From Methylomonas rapida (GTDB lineage Bacteria; Pseudomonadota; Gammaproteobacteria; Methylococcales; Methylomonadaceae), in the NCBI RefSeq assembly GCF_024360925.2, contig NZ_CP113517.1:4010001-4074000 (forward strand): a stretch of DNA of 64,000 nucleotides. The letters run 5' to 3'. The position numbers and the translations under genes were made by a program. A model generated the notes under the pieces. It did not search any database and was not told the origin of the DNA. It was given only the letters and a program-made list of their open reading frames with translations. Below, in pieces: positions 44,213 to 54,985 of this stretch (its first letter is position 1; the number at the start of each line of letters is the position of its first letter).

Positions 44213-45564
44213 CAGTCTTGCGTCGCCCGTTGTATGCCTTGCCAAGCTACGTCCGCCATCCGTTCTATCTCCTGTTCGTTGATCACATAAGGCGGCATAA
44301 AATAAATGACATTGCCTAGCGGACGCAACAGCACGCCCTGCGACAGGGCATATTGATAGACTTTCAATCCGCGCCGCTGCTGCCACGGATAAGCTTCGCG
44401 CGTCAGTTTGTCTTTGACCATCTCGATGGCCATGATCATGCCGGTTTGCCGCACCTCGGCCACATGTGGATGTTCTTTGAAACGCTCGGCGGCTTTGGCC
44501 ATGATCTGTGCCAAATGCCGGTTACGGCCCAGCACGTCCTGGCTCTGGAAAATACCTATCGTCGCCAGCGCTGCCCGGCAAGCCAGTGCGTTGCCGGTGT
44601 AACTGTGCGAATGCAAGAATGCTGTCAGGTTTTGGTAATCGTCGTAAAAAGCCTCGTAGACCTTGTTGCTGGTCAGCACCGCCGACAACGGTAAATAGCC
44701 GCCGGTCAGCCCCTTGGACAAGCACAAAAAATCCGGGCTGATGCCGGCCTGTTCGCACGCGAATAAAGTCCCGGTGCGGCCGAAACCGACGGCGATTTCA
44801 TCAGCGATCAGATGCACGCCGTATTTATCGCAGGCCTCGCGCAGCAATTTCAAATACACGGGATCGTACATGCGCATGCTGCCGGCGCATTGCACCAAGG
44901 GCTCGACGATCACCGCGCACACTTCATCGGCATGCTTGGCCAGCGTGTTTTCCATGTCGGCGAAACGGCGAAGCGAATAATCCCGCCAGCTCTCGCCGGC
45001 TTCGCGATGGTAACAATCCGGGCTGGGCACCGTGATGACATCCATCAGCAACGGCCCGTAAGTTTCCTTGTACAAGGCCACGTTACCAACCGCCAGCGCG
45101 CCCAGGGTTTCGCCGTGGTAACTGTTTTCCAGCGTGACAAATTGGGTCTTTCGGGTTTGCCCCAGGTTGCGCCAGTAATGAAAGCTCATCTTCAATGCGA
45201 CTTCGATCGCCGACGAGCCGTTGTCGGCATAGAACACTTTGTCCAGATTCGGCGGCGTGATCTCGACCAGCTTTTCCGCCAGCTCCAGTGCCGACTCATG
45301 CGTGAAGCCACCGAGGATGACATGCTCCAAGGTATCGAGCTGGGCCTTGACGGCCTGGTTAATTATCGGGTTACAGTGCCCGAACAAATTGACCCACCAG
45401 GAACTGATGGCGTCCAGATAACGCTTGCCGTCGAAATCCTCCAGCCAGACGCCTTGGCCGGACTTGATCGGGATCAAGGGCAATTGCTCGTGATCCTTCA
45501 TTTGCGTGCAAGGGTGCCAGAGTACGGCGAGATCGCGCCGGGCGATGAGTTGATTGTTTGTCAT
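44212..45564 (-). CDS. bioA: adenosylmethionine-8-amino-7-oxononanoate aminotransferase
   Basis: A 450-residue class III aminotransferase that uses SAM as amino donor to make 7,8-diaminononanoate for biotin. The BioA signatures are LWHPCTQMKDHE at the start, SSWWVNLFGHCNP, and the PLP lysine region CLSKGLTGGYLPLS. It lacks the rest of the biotin cluster here. SAM synthetase and AHCY lie upstream, but the repeat element and a terminator separate them. Confidence 0.94.
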   Translation of the reverse strand: MTNNQLIARRDLAVLWHPCTQMKDHEQLPLIPIKSGQGVWLEDFDGKRYLDAISSWWVNLFGHCNPIINQAVKAQLDTLEHVILGGFTHESALELAEKLVEITPPNLDKVFYADNGSSAIEVALKMSFHYWRNLGQTRKTQFVTLENSYHGETLGALAVGNVALYKETYGPLLMDVITVPSPDCYHREAGESWRDYSLRRFADMENTLAKHADEVCAVIVEPLVQCAGSMRMYDPVYLKLLREACDKYGVHLIADEIAVGFGRTGTLFACEQAGISPDFLCLSKGLTGGYLPLSAVLTSNKVYEAFYDDYQNLTAFLHSHSYTGNALACRAALATIGIFQSQDVLGRNRHLAQIMAKAAERFKEHPHVAEVRQTGMIMAIEMVKDKLTREAYPWQQRRGLKVYQYALSQGVLLRPLGNVIYFMPPYVINEQEIERMADVAWQGIQRATQD

Positions 45565-45579
45565 GCAGGAAGATTACAA

Positions 45580-45743
45580 TAAACCTAAAAACATCAGTAG
45601 TCCACGAAAGACACGAAATAAAACAGATGGTTACGTCACTTGATTTAGTTACCCGCAAGGTGTCGGCTTTTTGAGCAATAACTTTTTGAAACTGTTCGTG
45701 ATTTTTGTGTGTTTCGTGGACCAAATGATTTTTATAGGATAAA
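45580..45743 (-). repeat. MITE-like repeat, copy B
   Basis: A 164 bp element in the bioA-ahcY gap. Inner inverted ends are GTCCACGAAAGACAC (from 45600) and GTGTGTTTCGTGGAC (to 45721), 14 of 15 positions matching. Outer flanks, TAAACCTAAAAAC on one side and ATAGGATAAA on the other, continue the similarity to about 30 bp. Read on the minus strand it aligns with copies A and C throughout. Confidence 0.8.
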
Positions 45744-45832
45744 TCCAGTGGCCTGAGAACGCAATTGCCTCGTTTTTGTTCACGATACAGGTTACTCTCC
45801 TCACGTTCCGGCGAACCCCCAGTGGACAGGCA

Positions 45833-45856
45833 CAAAAAAGGGGCTTTCGCCCCTTT
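45833..45856 (-). terminator. rho-independent terminator after ahcY
   Basis: Stem AAAGGGGC/GCCCCTTT with a 4 nt loop, then T-rich sequence on the minus strand, 20 nt after the ahcY stop. Confidence 0.88.
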
Positions 45857-45875
45857 CTTTTGGATGGGAAAACGC

Positions 45876-47168
45876 TCAATAACGATAATGATCCGGCTTA
45901 TAAGGCCCTTCGACCGGTACGTTGATATACGCGGCCTGTTCGGCAGTCAATTGAGTCAGTTTCACGCCGATTTGCGCCAAATGCGAACGGGCGACTTTCT
46001 CGTCCAGTTTTTTCGGCAATACGTAAACCTTGTTTTCATATTGGTCGGCATTATTCCATAGCTCGATTTGCGCCAACACCTGGTTACAGAACGAGTTGGA
46101 CATCACGAAGCTGGGGTGACCGGTCGCGCAACCCAGATTCACCAAACGGCCTTCCGCCAACACGATGATGCGTTTGCCGTCCGGGAAAATCACGTGATCC
46201 ACCTGCGGCTTGATGTTTTCCCAGGTGTATTGACGCAACGAAGCGATATCGATTTCGGAATCGAAATGACCGATGTTGCAAACGATGGCCTGGTCGCGCA
46301 TGGCCTTCATGTGCTCGTGCGTAATGACGTGCACGTTGCCGGTCGCAGTCACGAAGATGTTGCCAACTGAAGCAGCTTCATCCATGGTCACGACGCGATA
46401 GCCTTCCATTGCCGCTTGCAATGCACAAATCGGATCGATTTCGGTGATCCAGACGGTCGCCCCCAAGCCGCGCAAGGATTGCGCGCAGCCTTTACCGACA
46501 TCGCCATAGCCGCAAACCACCGCGATCTTGCCAGCCACCATCACGTCGGTCGCGCGCTTGATGCCATCGACCAGGGACTCGCGGCATCCGTATAGATTGT
46601 CGAATTTGGATTTGGTGACGGAATCGTTGACGTTGAACGCCGGCACTTTCAGCGTACCTTTCGCGACGCGCTCGGTCAGGCGTAATACGCCGGTCGTGGT
46701 TTCTTCCGACAGACCTTTGACGTCGGCCATCAACTCGGGAAACTTGTCGTGCATCATGTTGGTCAGGTCGCCGCCGTCGTCCAGAATCATGTTCGGACGC
46801 CAGCCGTTCGGCCCCAGAATGGTTTGTTCGATGCACCATTCGGCTTCGGCTTCGGTTTCGCCTTTCCAGGCGAAAACCGGAATGCCGGCCGCCGCAATCG
46901 CCGCCGCGGCGTGATCCTGGGTCGAGAAAATATTGCAGGAAGACCAGCGCACTTCGGCGCCCAATGCGGTCAATGTCTCGATCAAAACCGCAGTCTGAAT
47001 GGTCATATGCAGACAACCGGCGATGCGCGCGCCTTTCAAGGGTTGCGAAGCGCCGTATTCGGCGCGCAAAGCCATCAGGCCCGGCATTTCAGTTTCGGCG
47101 ATCTTGATTTCCTTACGGCCCCATTCGGCCAAAGCCATATCGGCTACTTTGTAATCGGTTTGAGTCAT
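45876..47168 (-). CDS. ahcY: adenosylhomocysteinase
   Basis: A 430-residue enzyme that splits S-adenosylhomocysteine to adenosine and homocysteine. The NAD-binding [15 protein letters not shown], the STQDHAAAA segment and the C-terminal KPDHYRY are typical. It is 12 nt downstream of metK, so synthesis of SAM and removal of its by-product are produced together. The terminator follows at 45833. Confidence 0.96.
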   Translation of the reverse strand: MTQTDYKVADMALAEWGRKEIKIAETEMPGLMALRAEYGASQPLKGARIAGCLHMTIQTAVLIETLTALGAEVRWSSCNIFSTQDHAAAAIAAAGIPVFAWKGETEAEAEWCIEQTILGPNGWRPNMILDDGGDLTNMMHDKFPELMADVKGLSEETTTGVLRLTERVAKGTLKVPAFNVNDSVTKSKFDNLYGCRESLVDGIKRATDVMVAGKIAVVCGYGDVGKGCAQSLRGLGATVWITEIDPICALQAAMEGYRVVTMDEAASVGNIFVTATGNVHVITHEHMKAMRDQAIVCNIGHFDSEIDIASLRQYTWENIKPQVDHVIFPDGKRIIVLAEGRLVNLGCATGHPSFVMSNSFCNQVLAQIELWNNADQYENKVYVLPKKLDEKVARSHLAQIGVKLTQLTAEQAAYINVPVEGPYKPDHYRY

Positions 47169-47180
47169 GGTGATTCCTGA

Positions 47181-48341
47181 TTAAATGCCGGCCGCATCTC
47201 TCAATGCTTCGGCTTTGTCGGTTTTTTCCCAGCTGAAAGTGGCTTCGTTACGGCCAAAGTGACCGTAGGCCGCAGTTGGGCGGTAAATCGGTTTCAACAA
47301 GCCCAGTTGCGCGATCAGGCCTTTCGGGCGCAAATCGAAGTGTTCACGCACGATCTTGACCAGCTTATCTTCCTCGATCTTGCCGGTGCCGAAGGTTTCG
47401 ATGCTAATCGAAGTCGGCTCTGCCACGCCAATCGCGTAAGACACCTGAATTTCGCAGCGTTCGGCAAGGCCTGCCGCGACGATATTTTTCGCCACATAGC
47501 GCCCCATATAGGCCGCCGATCTATCCACTTTGGAAGGATCTTTGCCGGAGAATGCTCCGCCGCCGTGACGCGCCATGCCGCCGTAGGTATCGACGATGAT
47601 CTTACGGCCGGTCAGACCGCAGTCGCCGACGGGACCGCCGATGATGAATTGACCGGTCGGGTTGATGAAATATTGGGTGTCCTTGTGCAACCATTCCGCC
47701 GGCAATGTAGGCAGAATGATTTCATCCATTACCGCTTCTTCCAGCAATTTGCCGCCGACTTCCGGCGAGTGCTGGGTCGACAACACCACCGCGTCAATCG
47801 CGACCGGTTTGTTGTTTTCGTAGCGGAAAGTGATCTGGCTTTTCGCGTCCGGACGCAACCAAGGCAGGGTTTTGTTTTTGCGCAATTTGGCCTGTCTTTC
47901 CACCAAACGGTGAGCATAAGTAATAGGCGCAGGCATGAACACGTCGGTTTCGTTGCTGGCATAACCGAACATCAGCCCCTGGTCGCCAGCACCTTGCTCG
48001 TGGTTTTCAGATTCATCGACGCCCATCGCGATGTCGGCGGACTGTTTGCCGATCGCGTTCAAGACCGCGCAGCTGTTGCCGTCGAAACCGATGTCGCCAT
48101 GATCGTAGCCGATTTCGCAGACTACCTTTCTGACCAGCTCTTCCATGTCAACCCAGGCACTGGTGGTGATTTCCCCCGCCAGCAATACCATCCCGGTTTT
48201 TACCAGAGTCTCACAAGCCACCCTGGAACGCGGGTCTTGCGCCAACAAGGCATCGACAACCGCATCGGAAATCTGGTCGGCCACTTTATCGGGATGACCT
48301 TCGGATACGGACTCTGAGGTAAAAAGGTAGTTTTTATTCAC
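47181..48341 (-). CDS. metK: S-adenosylmethionine synthetase
   Basis: A 386-residue enzyme making SAM from methionine and ATP. Signatures are [14 protein letters not shown] near the N-terminus, [12 protein letters not shown] (~residue 118) and the P-loop [14 protein letters not shown]. First gene of a metK-ahcY pair. The ~36 nt between its start and the upstream tRNA terminator leave no room for a SAM riboswitch. Confidence 0.96.
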   Translation of the reverse strand: MNKNYLFTSESVSEGHPDKVADQISDAVVDALLAQDPRSRVACETLVKTGMVLLAGEITTSAWVDMEELVRKVVCEIGYDHGDIGFDGNSCAVLNAIGKQSADIAMGVDESENHEQGAGDQGLMFGYASNETDVFMPAPITYAHRLVERQAKLRKNKTLPWLRPDAKSQITFRYENNKPVAIDAVVLSTQHSPEVGGKLLEEAVMDEIILPTLPAEWLHKDTQYFINPTGQFIIGGPVGDCGLTGRKIIVDTYGGMARHGGGAFSGKDPSKVDRSAAYMGRYVAKNIVAAGLAERCEIQVSYAIGVAEPTSISIETFGTGKIEEDKLVKIVREHFDLRPKGLIAQLGLLKPIYRPTAAYGHFGRNEATFSWEKTDKAEALRDAAGI

Positions 48342-48376
48342 GGTGACACACCTCGCAAAAAATAGTGTGGATATAG

Positions 48377-48399
48377 AAAAGGCCGTTCAACACGGCCTT
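48377..48399 (-). terminator. terminator after the CAU tRNA
   Basis: Stem AAGGCCGT/ACGGCCTT with a 5 nt loop, then TT-rich sequence on the minus strand. It ends the rpoD-tRNA transcript ahead of metK. Confidence 0.78.
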
Positions 48400-48406
48400 G
48401 GGATTA

Positions 48407-48483
48407 TGGTGGGCCCTGTAGGACTTGAACCTACGACCTGCCGATTATGAGTCGGAAGCTCTGACCAACTGAGCTAAGGGCCC
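48407..48483 (-). tRNA. tRNA with CAU anticodon, probably tRNA-Ile2 (lysidine-modified)
   Basis: 77 nt on the minus strand with encoded CCA. The acceptor GGGCCCT pairs with AGGGCCC and the loop is CTCATAA. Its arms resemble E. coli ileX more than elongator tRNA-Met (CTTAGCTCAG and GGTTCAAGTCC). It begins 8 nt after the rpoD stop. Confidence 0.85.
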
Positions 48484-48491
48484 TAAAAGGT

Positions 48492-50330
48492 TTATTCGCC
48501 ATCAAGGAAACAACGCAATTGCTCGGAGCGCGAAGGATGGCGCAATTTCCTGAGCGCCTTGGCTTCGATTTGACGAATCCGTTCACGGGTGACGTCGAAT
48601 TGTTTGCCAACTTCTTCCAGCGTATGGTCGGTATTCATATTGATACCAAAACGCATGCGCAGCACTTTTGCCTCTCTTGCGGTCAATCCAGCCAGCACAT
48701 TTTGGGTGGATTCGCGAAGGCCGGCGATTGTAGCAGATTCCACCGGGGATAGCATCTTGGAATCTTCGATAAAATCACCCAAATGCGAATCTTCGTCGTC
48801 GCCAATCGGGGTTTCCATCGAAATCGGCTCCTTGGCGATTTTCAATACCTTACGGATCTTGTCTTCCGGCATTTCCATGCGCTCGGCCAATTCTTCAGGA
48901 GTCGCTTCGCGGCCAAGTTCCTGCAAAATCTGCCTGGATACGCGATTGAGCTTGTTGATCGTTTCTATCATGTGCACAGGAATCCGGATGGTTCGGGCCT
49001 GATCGGCGATCGAACGAGTAATCGCCTGACGTATCCACCAAGTGGCATAAGTCGAGAATTTATAACCGCGGCGATATTCGAATTTATCCACCGCTTTCAT
49101 CAGGCCGATATTGCCTTCCTGAATCAAATCCAGGAACTGCAAGCCGCGATTGGTGTATTTCTTGGCAATCGAGATCACCAAGCGCAGGTTGGCCTCGATC
49201 ATTTCCTTCTTCGCGCGCCTGGCCTTGGCCTCGCCCAACGAGATGTTGCGGCAAATATTTTTCAAGACCGAAATGCTCAAGCCATACTGAGATTCGATAG
49301 CCGCCAGCTTTTGCTGCGCCGCCTTGATTTGCTCCTGATTGGCCTGCAGGACCTCTGCAAACTGAGGATGCGCAGCAGCGAACTGCGCCAGCCAATCAAG
49401 ATTGGCCTCGTTTTCGGTAAAGGCGTTGATGAAATCCCGCCGAGGCACTTTGGCTTTTTTGACGCACAAATCCATCACCCGCCTCTCCTGCTCACGAATG
49501 GCAACGATCAAGTCATCGGCAATGGTGGTCATTTTTTTCAGATACTGGGGAGTCCACTTGAACTGAGAAAAGATTTCACTGAGCGCGTCAAAAGCCTTCT
49601 CGGCCTTGTCATGCCCATAACCGTGCTTTTTCACCGCGGACATCGCGGACTTTAAAGCCTTTTTCAACAGATCGACTTTTTCCTTGACCTCATGATAATC
49701 GACCGCCTTGACCTCATCTTCCTCCGTGGCGGTAGCCGCTTCCTCCTCGTCGGGCGCATCGATATCGATGTCGTCGGCAACCGCCACCTCTTCTTCGTCG
49801 AGATCAGTGTAATCGACGAAACCCTGCACCAAGTCGCCCAATCGCATACTGGATTCTTCATCCGCGACCAAATCAAAGGTTTCGATGAACGATTCCACGA
49901 TGAATCCAGAACGCGCGATTGCGCCGACCACTTGACGCTGACCTTCTTCGATACGCTTGGCGATTTTCAGCTCTTGCTCGCGAGTCAACAATTCGACGGA
50001 GCCCATTTCCCGCATGTACAGCCGTACGGGGTCGGTGGTCCGGCCAAACTCGCTGTCGACCGATGCCAATGCCGCGACTTCGGCCACCTCTTCCTCATCG
50101 TCAACGGAGACAACGGTATCCGCGGTGATCAAGGAGTCATCGTCATCCGGCGCAACTTCATACACCTGAATGCCCATGTCATTGATCATGCCGATAATAT
50201 CGTCAATCTGCTCAGGATCAATGATATCGCTAGGCAAATGGTCATTGACCTCGGCGTAGGTCAAATAACCTTGCGCCTTGCCTTTTGCTATCAGTTGTTT
50301 AAGTTGAGATTGCTGTTGTTCTTGATTCAT
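48492..50330 (-). CDS. rpoD: RNA polymerase primary sigma factor (sigma-70)
   Basis: A 612-residue housekeeping sigma factor. Region 1.1 is at the N-terminus ([16 protein letters not shown]), an acidic non-conserved insert lies at ~190-225, regions 2.3-2.4 read [17 protein letters not shown] then RTIRIPVHM, and region 4.2 reads [20 protein letters not shown]. Last protein gene of the rpsU-yqeY-dnaG-rpoD operon. A tRNA follows after 8 nt. Confidence 0.97.
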   Translation of the reverse strand: MNQEQQQSQLKQLIAKGKAQGYLTYAEVNDHLPSDIIDPEQIDDIIGMINDMGIQVYEVAPDDDDSLITADTVVSVDDEEEVAEVAALASVDSEFGRTTDPVRLYMREMGSVELLTREQELKIAKRIEEGQRQVVGAIARSGFIVESFIETFDLVADEESSMRLGDLVQGFVDYTDLDEEEVAVADDIDIDAPDEEEAATATEEDEVKAVDYHEVKEKVDLLKKALKSAMSAVKKHGYGHDKAEKAFDALSEIFSQFKWTPQYLKKMTTIADDLIVAIREQERRVMDLCVKKAKVPRRDFINAFTENEANLDWLAQFAAAHPQFAEVLQANQEQIKAAQQKLAAIESQYGLSISVLKNICRNISLGEAKARRAKKEMIEANLRLVISIAKKYTNRGLQFLDLIQEGNIGLMKAVDKFEYRRGYKFSTYATWWIRQAITRSIADQARTIRIPVHMIETINKLNRVSRQILQELGREATPEELAERMEMPEDKIRKVLKIAKEPISMETPIGDDEDSHLGDFIEDSKMLSPVESATIAGLRESTQNVLAGLTAREAKVLRMRFGINMNTDHTLEEVGKQFDVTRERIRQIEAKALRKLRHPSRSEQLRCFLDGE

Positions 50331-50406
50331 TCTTTACTCACAATACGTTTTCAGCACCAAGCGCCGCAGAACAGAGCATTATAGCCTTAAATTGTAATTC
50401 GGTCAT

Positions 50407-52137
50407 CTATAAGCGTTCTCTAAGCAACGCCCGCAACACTTGTTTTTCTTCGGCATTCAAACCCTCTCGACCTTCCTTGGCCAGCAATTCGGTTAATTTT
50501 TCTTGTCTGGACTGTTTCAACAATTGAATCACAGCCCCGAAAAACTCGGCCTCTTCCCCTCCCTCCGGAATATCAAGCTCCACCCCAGCCAAGGCGTTGA
50601 CCGTTTTCTCATAAGATGACCCACGATAAGCCTCCAACAAGATTGCGCCATTTTCCGGTTTTTCAAGGGCTATTCTGCGCAAAACGTCTTCAAGCAACTC
50701 CTGGCCCGCAAACTTCAACCCCTCCAGACTCAAATGCCGCTGCGCAAGTACCTGCGCCAATTCAGGCCGCTGTATCAACAAAGCCAGCACTCTGCGTCCC
50801 AGGCTTGGCCGCTGCGTTTTCGCTTTGCCGACTTTCCCCTGAAACTGCCGATTAAGTGTAGACGGTTTTTCAGGAAGCTCCACAACTCGAGACCCCGCCA
50901 GCTCCCTCAGTCGTCGCCACATCATGTCCTTGAAATAGCCAGGCGGAATTTTTTCCACTTGCGGCCTGGCTGCGGTCATCAACTGCGACCGCCCCTCGAT
51001 ACTGGACAAATTCAATGGCCCCGCCAAAAAATCAAAAAAATAATCGGACAATACTTGAGCCTGCTCGATACGCTGCTCAAACCCAGCCTTTCCCTCGTCG
51101 CGAATCAATGAATCCGGATCATGACCTTGCGGCAACAGCATGATCTTGATTTGCCGGCCATCCCGCAAACAGGACAGCGCGGCATCCACCGCCTTCCACG
51201 CCGCCTGCCGCCCCGCATTATCGCCATCAAAGCAAAACACCAGCTCCGAGGCATAGCGAAACAGCATATCGATTTGGGTTTTGGAGGTTGCCGTACCCAG
51301 CGTCGCCACGACGTTTGCTACACCATACTGCGCCAGCGCAATCACATCCATATAACCCTCGACGATCAAAATGCGCTCAGGCCGTGACTTTTTTTGCAGC
51401 AACTCGCAAAGACCGTAGAGCTCCTTGCCCTTGGAAAATATCGCCGTCTCGGGAGAATTGAGATATTTGGGCAACGAGTCATCCAGTACCCGACCACCAA
51501 AACCGATCACGCGCTTGCGCTTATCCCGTATCGGAAACATCAAGCGACCACGGAACCGGTCGTAGACCTTGCCATCCTCCCTAACAACCAGCATGCCCGC
51601 ATCAATCAACGCGTCGCGTTCGAAGCGACCCAACAGCACATCCCAAGCCTGCGGCGCATACCCCAAGCCAAAATCGCGAGCCACCTCGCCGCTGACACCA
51701 CGCGCTTTCAAATAATCGACTGCAATCCTGCCATCGCCAGTGCGTAACTGATCCACATAAAAAGCAGCAACATCCTCCAGCACCGCATAGAGCCGGGTAA
51801 AATCCTCCTTATCAGACGCCGAAAAATCACCCCCTATCTCGCGAGGCACATCGACACCGACGAATGCCGCCAAATCCTCGACAGCCTCGACAAAACCCAA
51901 ATGACTGTAATCCATCAGAAAGCTTATGGCATTCCCACTCGCGCCGCAGCCAAAACAGTGATACATCTGCTTGCCACGACTAACTGAGAAACTCGGCGTT
52001 TTTTCGGTATGAAACGGACAACGGGCAACAAAATTGCTGCCAGTTTTTTTCAGAGGAACGTGCGAATCGATCAGATCGACGATATCGACCCGCACCAATA
52101 GATCATCTATGAATTGCCGGGGGATCCTGCCGGACAT
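50407..52137 (-). CDS. dnaG: DNA primase
   Basis: A 576-residue primase that lays RNA primers at the replication fork. The N-terminal zinc site has Cys, His, Cys and Cys (CPFHTEKTPSFSV ... HCFGCGASGN), the TOPRIM core includes ILIVEGYMDVIAL and FDGDNAGRQAA, and the C-terminal ~150 residues are the DnaB-binding region. It sits between yqeY and rpoD in the macromolecular-synthesis operon. Confidence 0.96.
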   Translation of the reverse strand: MSGRIPRQFIDDLLVRVDIVDLIDSHVPLKKTGSNFVARCPFHTEKTPSFSVSRGKQMYHCFGCGASGNAISFLMDYSHLGFVEAVEDLAAFVGVDVPREIGGDFSASDKEDFTRLYAVLEDVAAFYVDQLRTGDGRIAVDYLKARGVSGEVARDFGLGYAPQAWDVLLGRFERDALIDAGMLVVREDGKVYDRFRGRLMFPIRDKRKRVIGFGGRVLDDSLPKYLNSPETAIFSKGKELYGLCELLQKKSRPERILIVEGYMDVIALAQYGVANVVATLGTATSKTQIDMLFRYASELVFCFDGDNAGRQAAWKAVDAALSCLRDGRQIKIMLLPQGHDPDSLIRDEGKAGFEQRIEQAQVLSDYFFDFLAGPLNLSSIEGRSQLMTAARPQVEKIPPGYFKDMMWRRLRELAGSRVVELPEKPSTLNRQFQGKVGKAKTQRPSLGRRVLALLIQRPELAQVLAQRHLSLEGLKFAGQELLEDVLRRIALEKPENGAILLEAYRGSSYEKTVNALAGVELDIPEGGEEAEFFGAVIQLLKQSRQEKLTELLAKEGREGLNAEEKQVLRALLRERL

Positions 52138-52160
52138 ATTACCGACAACGGAACGGCGAT

Positions 52161-52610
52161 TTATGCTGGAAAACCAGCCTTGATTCTTGCGCTGACCAGC
52201 GCCATGTCGGCGCGACCTTGCATTTGCGGCTTCAGAATGGCCATCACCTTGCCCATATCCTTGACGGATTCGGCACCGGTCTCGGCAATCGCTTTCGCCA
52301 CCATGTCATCGATTTCGGCCTCGTTCAAAGCCTGCGGCAAGAAATCTTGAATCACCAAAATTTCCGCCTCTTCGACTTCCGCCAAATCGATGCGATTGGC
52401 ATCGCGATACTGCTTGATCGACTCGCGCCGCTGCTTCAACATCTTGTCGAGCACCACGATGACTCTGGCATCATCCAGCTCGACGCGCTCATCGATCTCG
52501 ACCTGCTTGATGGCAGCCAGGATCATGCGTATCACGCCCAATCTGGCTTTATCGCCACTCTTCATCGAGGTCTTCATATCCTCCTTGATACGCTCCTTTA
52601 ATGCATCCAT
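52161..52610 (-). CDS. yqeY: GatB/YqeY domain protein
   Basis: A 149-residue helical protein similar to the tail domain of GatB, with M-x-L-x-E-R-I-K-E-D-M-K and DFLPQALNEAEID. YqeY proteins may bind tRNA or help amidotransfer but have no proven reaction. ATG at 52610 with AAGG upstream is preferred over TTG two codons earlier. It lies 9 nt after rpsU and 23 nt before dnaG. Confidence 0.9.
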   Translation of the reverse strand: MDALKERIKEDMKTSMKSGDKARLGVIRMILAAIKQVEIDERVELDDARVIVVLDKMLKQRRESIKQYRDANRIDLAEVEEAEILVIQDFLPQALNEAEIDDMVAKAIAETGAESVKDMGKVMAILKPQMQGRADMALVSARIKAGFPA

Positions 52611-52619
52611 AACCAAGCC

Positions 52620-52853
52620 TTAGGCTTGCGGACGACCGCGGCGCAGGTTTTTCAATGCATAACGCTCGCGCGCCAATTTTTTCAAATGACGTTTGACGGC
52701 CGCTGCACCTTTGCGTTTACGCTCGGTGGTCGGTTTTTCATAAAACTCACGGCGGCGCACTTCAGCCAATACACCGGCCTTTTCACAAGCACGTTTGAAA
52801 CGGCGAATAGCAATATCAAAATGTTCGTTTTCTTTAACTTTAACTGATGGCAT
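52620..52853 (-). CDS. rpsU: 30S ribosomal protein S21
   Basis: A 77-residue basic protein starting [19 protein letters not shown], with [19 protein letters not shown] typical of S21. It is a little longer than the 71-residue E. coli protein at the C-terminus. S21 helps mRNA-anti-SD pairing during initiation. First gene of the rpsU-yqeY-dnaG-rpoD operon and divergent from tsaD across about 107 bp. Confidence 0.95.
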   Translation of the reverse strand: MPSVKVKENEHFDIAIRRFKRACEKAGVLAEVRRREFYEKPTTERKRKGAAAVKRHLKKLARERYALKNLRRGRPQA

Positions 52854-52960
52854 TATCAAAAATCCGAAGTGTGTTAGTATCTTAAAAATTCTTCAGGCAA
52901 AAACCCGCCCTGTAAAACCGACCGATTATACCGATAAAAAACTTTTATTCAAAAAATTTA

Positions 52961-53983
52961 ATGTACGTTTTAGGCATAGAAACCTCATGCGACGAAACCG
53001 CGGTCGCCATTTACCATGCCGATAAAGGCCTGATCTCCCACACCCTGCATAGCCAAGTCCAGACTCATAACGAATACGGCGGTGTAGTCCCAGAACTGGC
53101 CTCGCGCGACCATGTCCGCAAACTCATTCCACTAGTCAAACAAGCTTTGCGCGACAGCGAACTGACAGCCCCCAACATCAATGGCATCGCCTATACCGCG
53201 GGCCCGGGGCTGATGGGCGCATTATTGGTCGGCGCCGCCACCGCGCGTAGTCTGGCGTGGGCCTGGCAAGTCCCGGCCGTTGCCGTGCACCACATGGAAG
53301 GCCATTTACTAGCCCCCATGCTGGAAGACAATCCACCACACTTCCCGTTTGTGGCGCTATTAATCTCGGGCGGACACACATTATTGATCGAAGTCACAGG
53401 CATAGGCCAATACCGACTACTGGGTGAATCGCTGGACGACGCGGCCGGCGAAGCCTTCGACAAGACCGCAAAATTGCTTGGACTCGATTATCCCGGCGGC
53501 CCCGCGCTGTCAAAATTGGCCACACGAGGCAAGGCGCGCTTTCACTTTCCACGCCCGATGACGGACAGACCCGGACTCGATTTTAGTTTTAGCGGCCTGA
53601 AGACGTTCACGCTCAACACGTTCCAAAACAGCGATCAAACCGAACAAGACAAAGCCGACATTGCCTTCGCCTTTCAACAAGCCATGGCCGAAACGCTCGC
53701 CTTCAAATGCAAGCGCGCATTACAGCAAACCGGCTTAAAAACGCTGATAGTCGCCGGAGGCGTCAGTGCGAATCATGAAATCCGCCGACAATTGCAGCAA
53801 ATCTGCGAAAAGGAAGGCGCCGGGATTTATTTCCCTCGCCCGGAGTTTTGCACCGACAACGGCGCCATGATCGCCTATGCCGGCTGCCAGCGCCTACAGG
53901 CAGGCCAATCACAAGGCCTGGATATTTTCGCCCGCCCGCGCTGGCCGATGAACGAACTGCTAGGCCTGAATCAGGATTCCTGA
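52961..53983 (+). CDS. tsaD: tRNA N6-adenosine threonylcarbamoyltransferase
   Basis: A 340-residue enzyme that adds threonylcarbamoyl to A37 of ANN-decoding tRNAs. The start [18 protein letters not shown], metal-binding HMEGHLLAP and [10 protein letters not shown] segments are intact. It stands divergent to rpsU, as in many gammaproteobacteria. Its last 13 bp overlap the end of the convergent plsY gene. Confidence 0.96.
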   Translation: MYVLGIETSCDETAVAIYHADKGLISHTLHSQVQTHNEYGGVVPELASRDHVRKLIPLVKQALRDSELTAPNINGIAYTAGPGLMGALLVGAATARSLAWAWQVPAVAVHHMEGHLLAPMLEDNPPHFPFVALLISGGHTLLIEVTGIGQYRLLGESLDDAAGEAFDKTAKLLGLDYPGGPALSKLATRGKARFHFPRPMTDRPGLDFSFSGLKTFTLNTFQNSDQTEQDKADIAFAFQQAMAETLAFKCKRALQQTGLKTLIVAGGVSANHEIRRQLQQICEKEGAGIYFPRPEFCTDNGAMIAYAGCQRLQAGQSQGLDIFARPRWPMNELLGLNQDS

Positions 53984-54543
53984 CCCGCCAGCAAACGCTG
54001 GATATTGCCCTTATGCCGCCACAATAAAATCAGCGATATCGATACGAAAGTCAGCAACAAATTCACATCACCCACGATCAACCAGACGTACAACGGCGCC
54101 AATGTCGCCGCCACGAGCGCAGATAGCGACGAAATCTTGCCGATTTTGTAAACCACGAACCAGGTTCCAGCGACCGCCAGGCCCAGCAACGCATGCACCC
54201 CCAGCATGACACCGAACGAAGTCGCCACGCCCTTACCGCCTTTGAATTCAAAAAAGATCGGATACAAATGCCCCAAAAACGCCGCAAACACGACCGCTGA
54301 CAACACCAGACTGTTGACGCCCATGGCATGCGCCAACAGCACCGGCAACAGACCTTTCAATGCGTCGCCGGCCAAGGTAATCGCCGCCGCCTTTTTACCG
54401 CCGATACGCATGACATTGGTCGCACCAGGATTGCCCGAACCATTTTCCCTAGGATCGGCCAAGCCCATCATCCGGCAGACGATAATCGCGCTGGACACCG
54501 ATCCCGTTAAATACGCCAAAGGCACGAGCAACCACTCCATCAT
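53971..54543 (-). CDS. plsY: glycerol-3-phosphate acyltransferase
   Basis: A 190-residue membrane enzyme that transfers acyl from acyl-phosphate to glycerol 3-phosphate. The three family motifs are present: [23 protein letters not shown] and [11 protein letters not shown]. About five transmembrane helices are expected. It begins with two Met codons; either could be used. Convergent with tsaD and divergent from folB. Confidence 0.93.
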   Translation of the reverse strand: MMEWLLVPLAYLTGSVSSAIIVCRMMGLADPRENGSGNPGATNVMRIGGKKAAAITLAGDALKGLLPVLLAHAMGVNSLVLSAVVFAAFLGHLYPIFFEFKGGKGVATSFGVMLGVHALLGLAVAGTWFVVYKIGKISSLSALVAATLAPLYVWLIVGDVNLLLTFVSISLILLWRHKGNIQRLLAGQES

Positions 54544-54630
54544 TCAATCAACCTCTCTCATCAAAACTTGTACACTCGAGCCATTTACTCGATACTGATA
54601 TAACAAAAATATAATAACCGGAAAGCACAC

Positions 54631-54984
54631 ATGGACATCATCTTTTTAGGCGGACTCGAAATCGAAACCGTGATTGGTATTTACGATTGGGAACGCAAGA
54701 TCAAACAAAAAATCTTCCTGGATATCGAAATGGCTTTTGACATCAAGAAAGCCGCCGAGACCGACGACATTACCTTTACCCTTGATTACAAAACCGTTTC
54801 CGACCGCATCGTTTCGTTTGTCGAAGCCAGTGAGTTCTATTTAGTTGAGACTCTGATAGAAGAAATCGCCAACATCCTGCTCAAGGAATTCCCGATTCCC
54901 TGGGTAAAAATCATTCTGAACAAGAAAGGCGCCATCAGCCGCGCGCGCGACGTCGGCATCATCATCGAACGCGGACGAAAATAG
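54631..54984 (+). CDS. folB: dihydroneopterin aldolase
   Basis: A 117-residue enzyme of folate synthesis with GLEIETVIGIYDWERKIKQ at the N-terminus, TLDYKTVSDRI and a C-terminal INKKGAISRARDVG-like region holding the catalytic Lys. It cleaves dihydroneopterin to 6-hydroxymethyldihydropterin. folK follows with one intervening base, giving the consecutive steps of the pathway. Confidence 0.94.
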   Translation: MDIIFLGGLEIETVIGIYDWERKIKQKIFLDIEMAFDIKKAAETDDITFTLDYKTVSDRIVSFVEASEFYLVETLIEEIANILLKEFPIPWVKIILNKKGAISRARDVGIIIERGRK

Positions 54985-54985
54985 C

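Noticed and set aside
47259..48317. Long open frame opposite metK
   Set aside because: Antisense shadow of metK; no ribosome site, no recognisable protein.
48342..48376. SAM riboswitch before metK
   Set aside because: Only about 35 nt lie between the metK start and the tRNA terminator, too short for any SAM riboswitch class.
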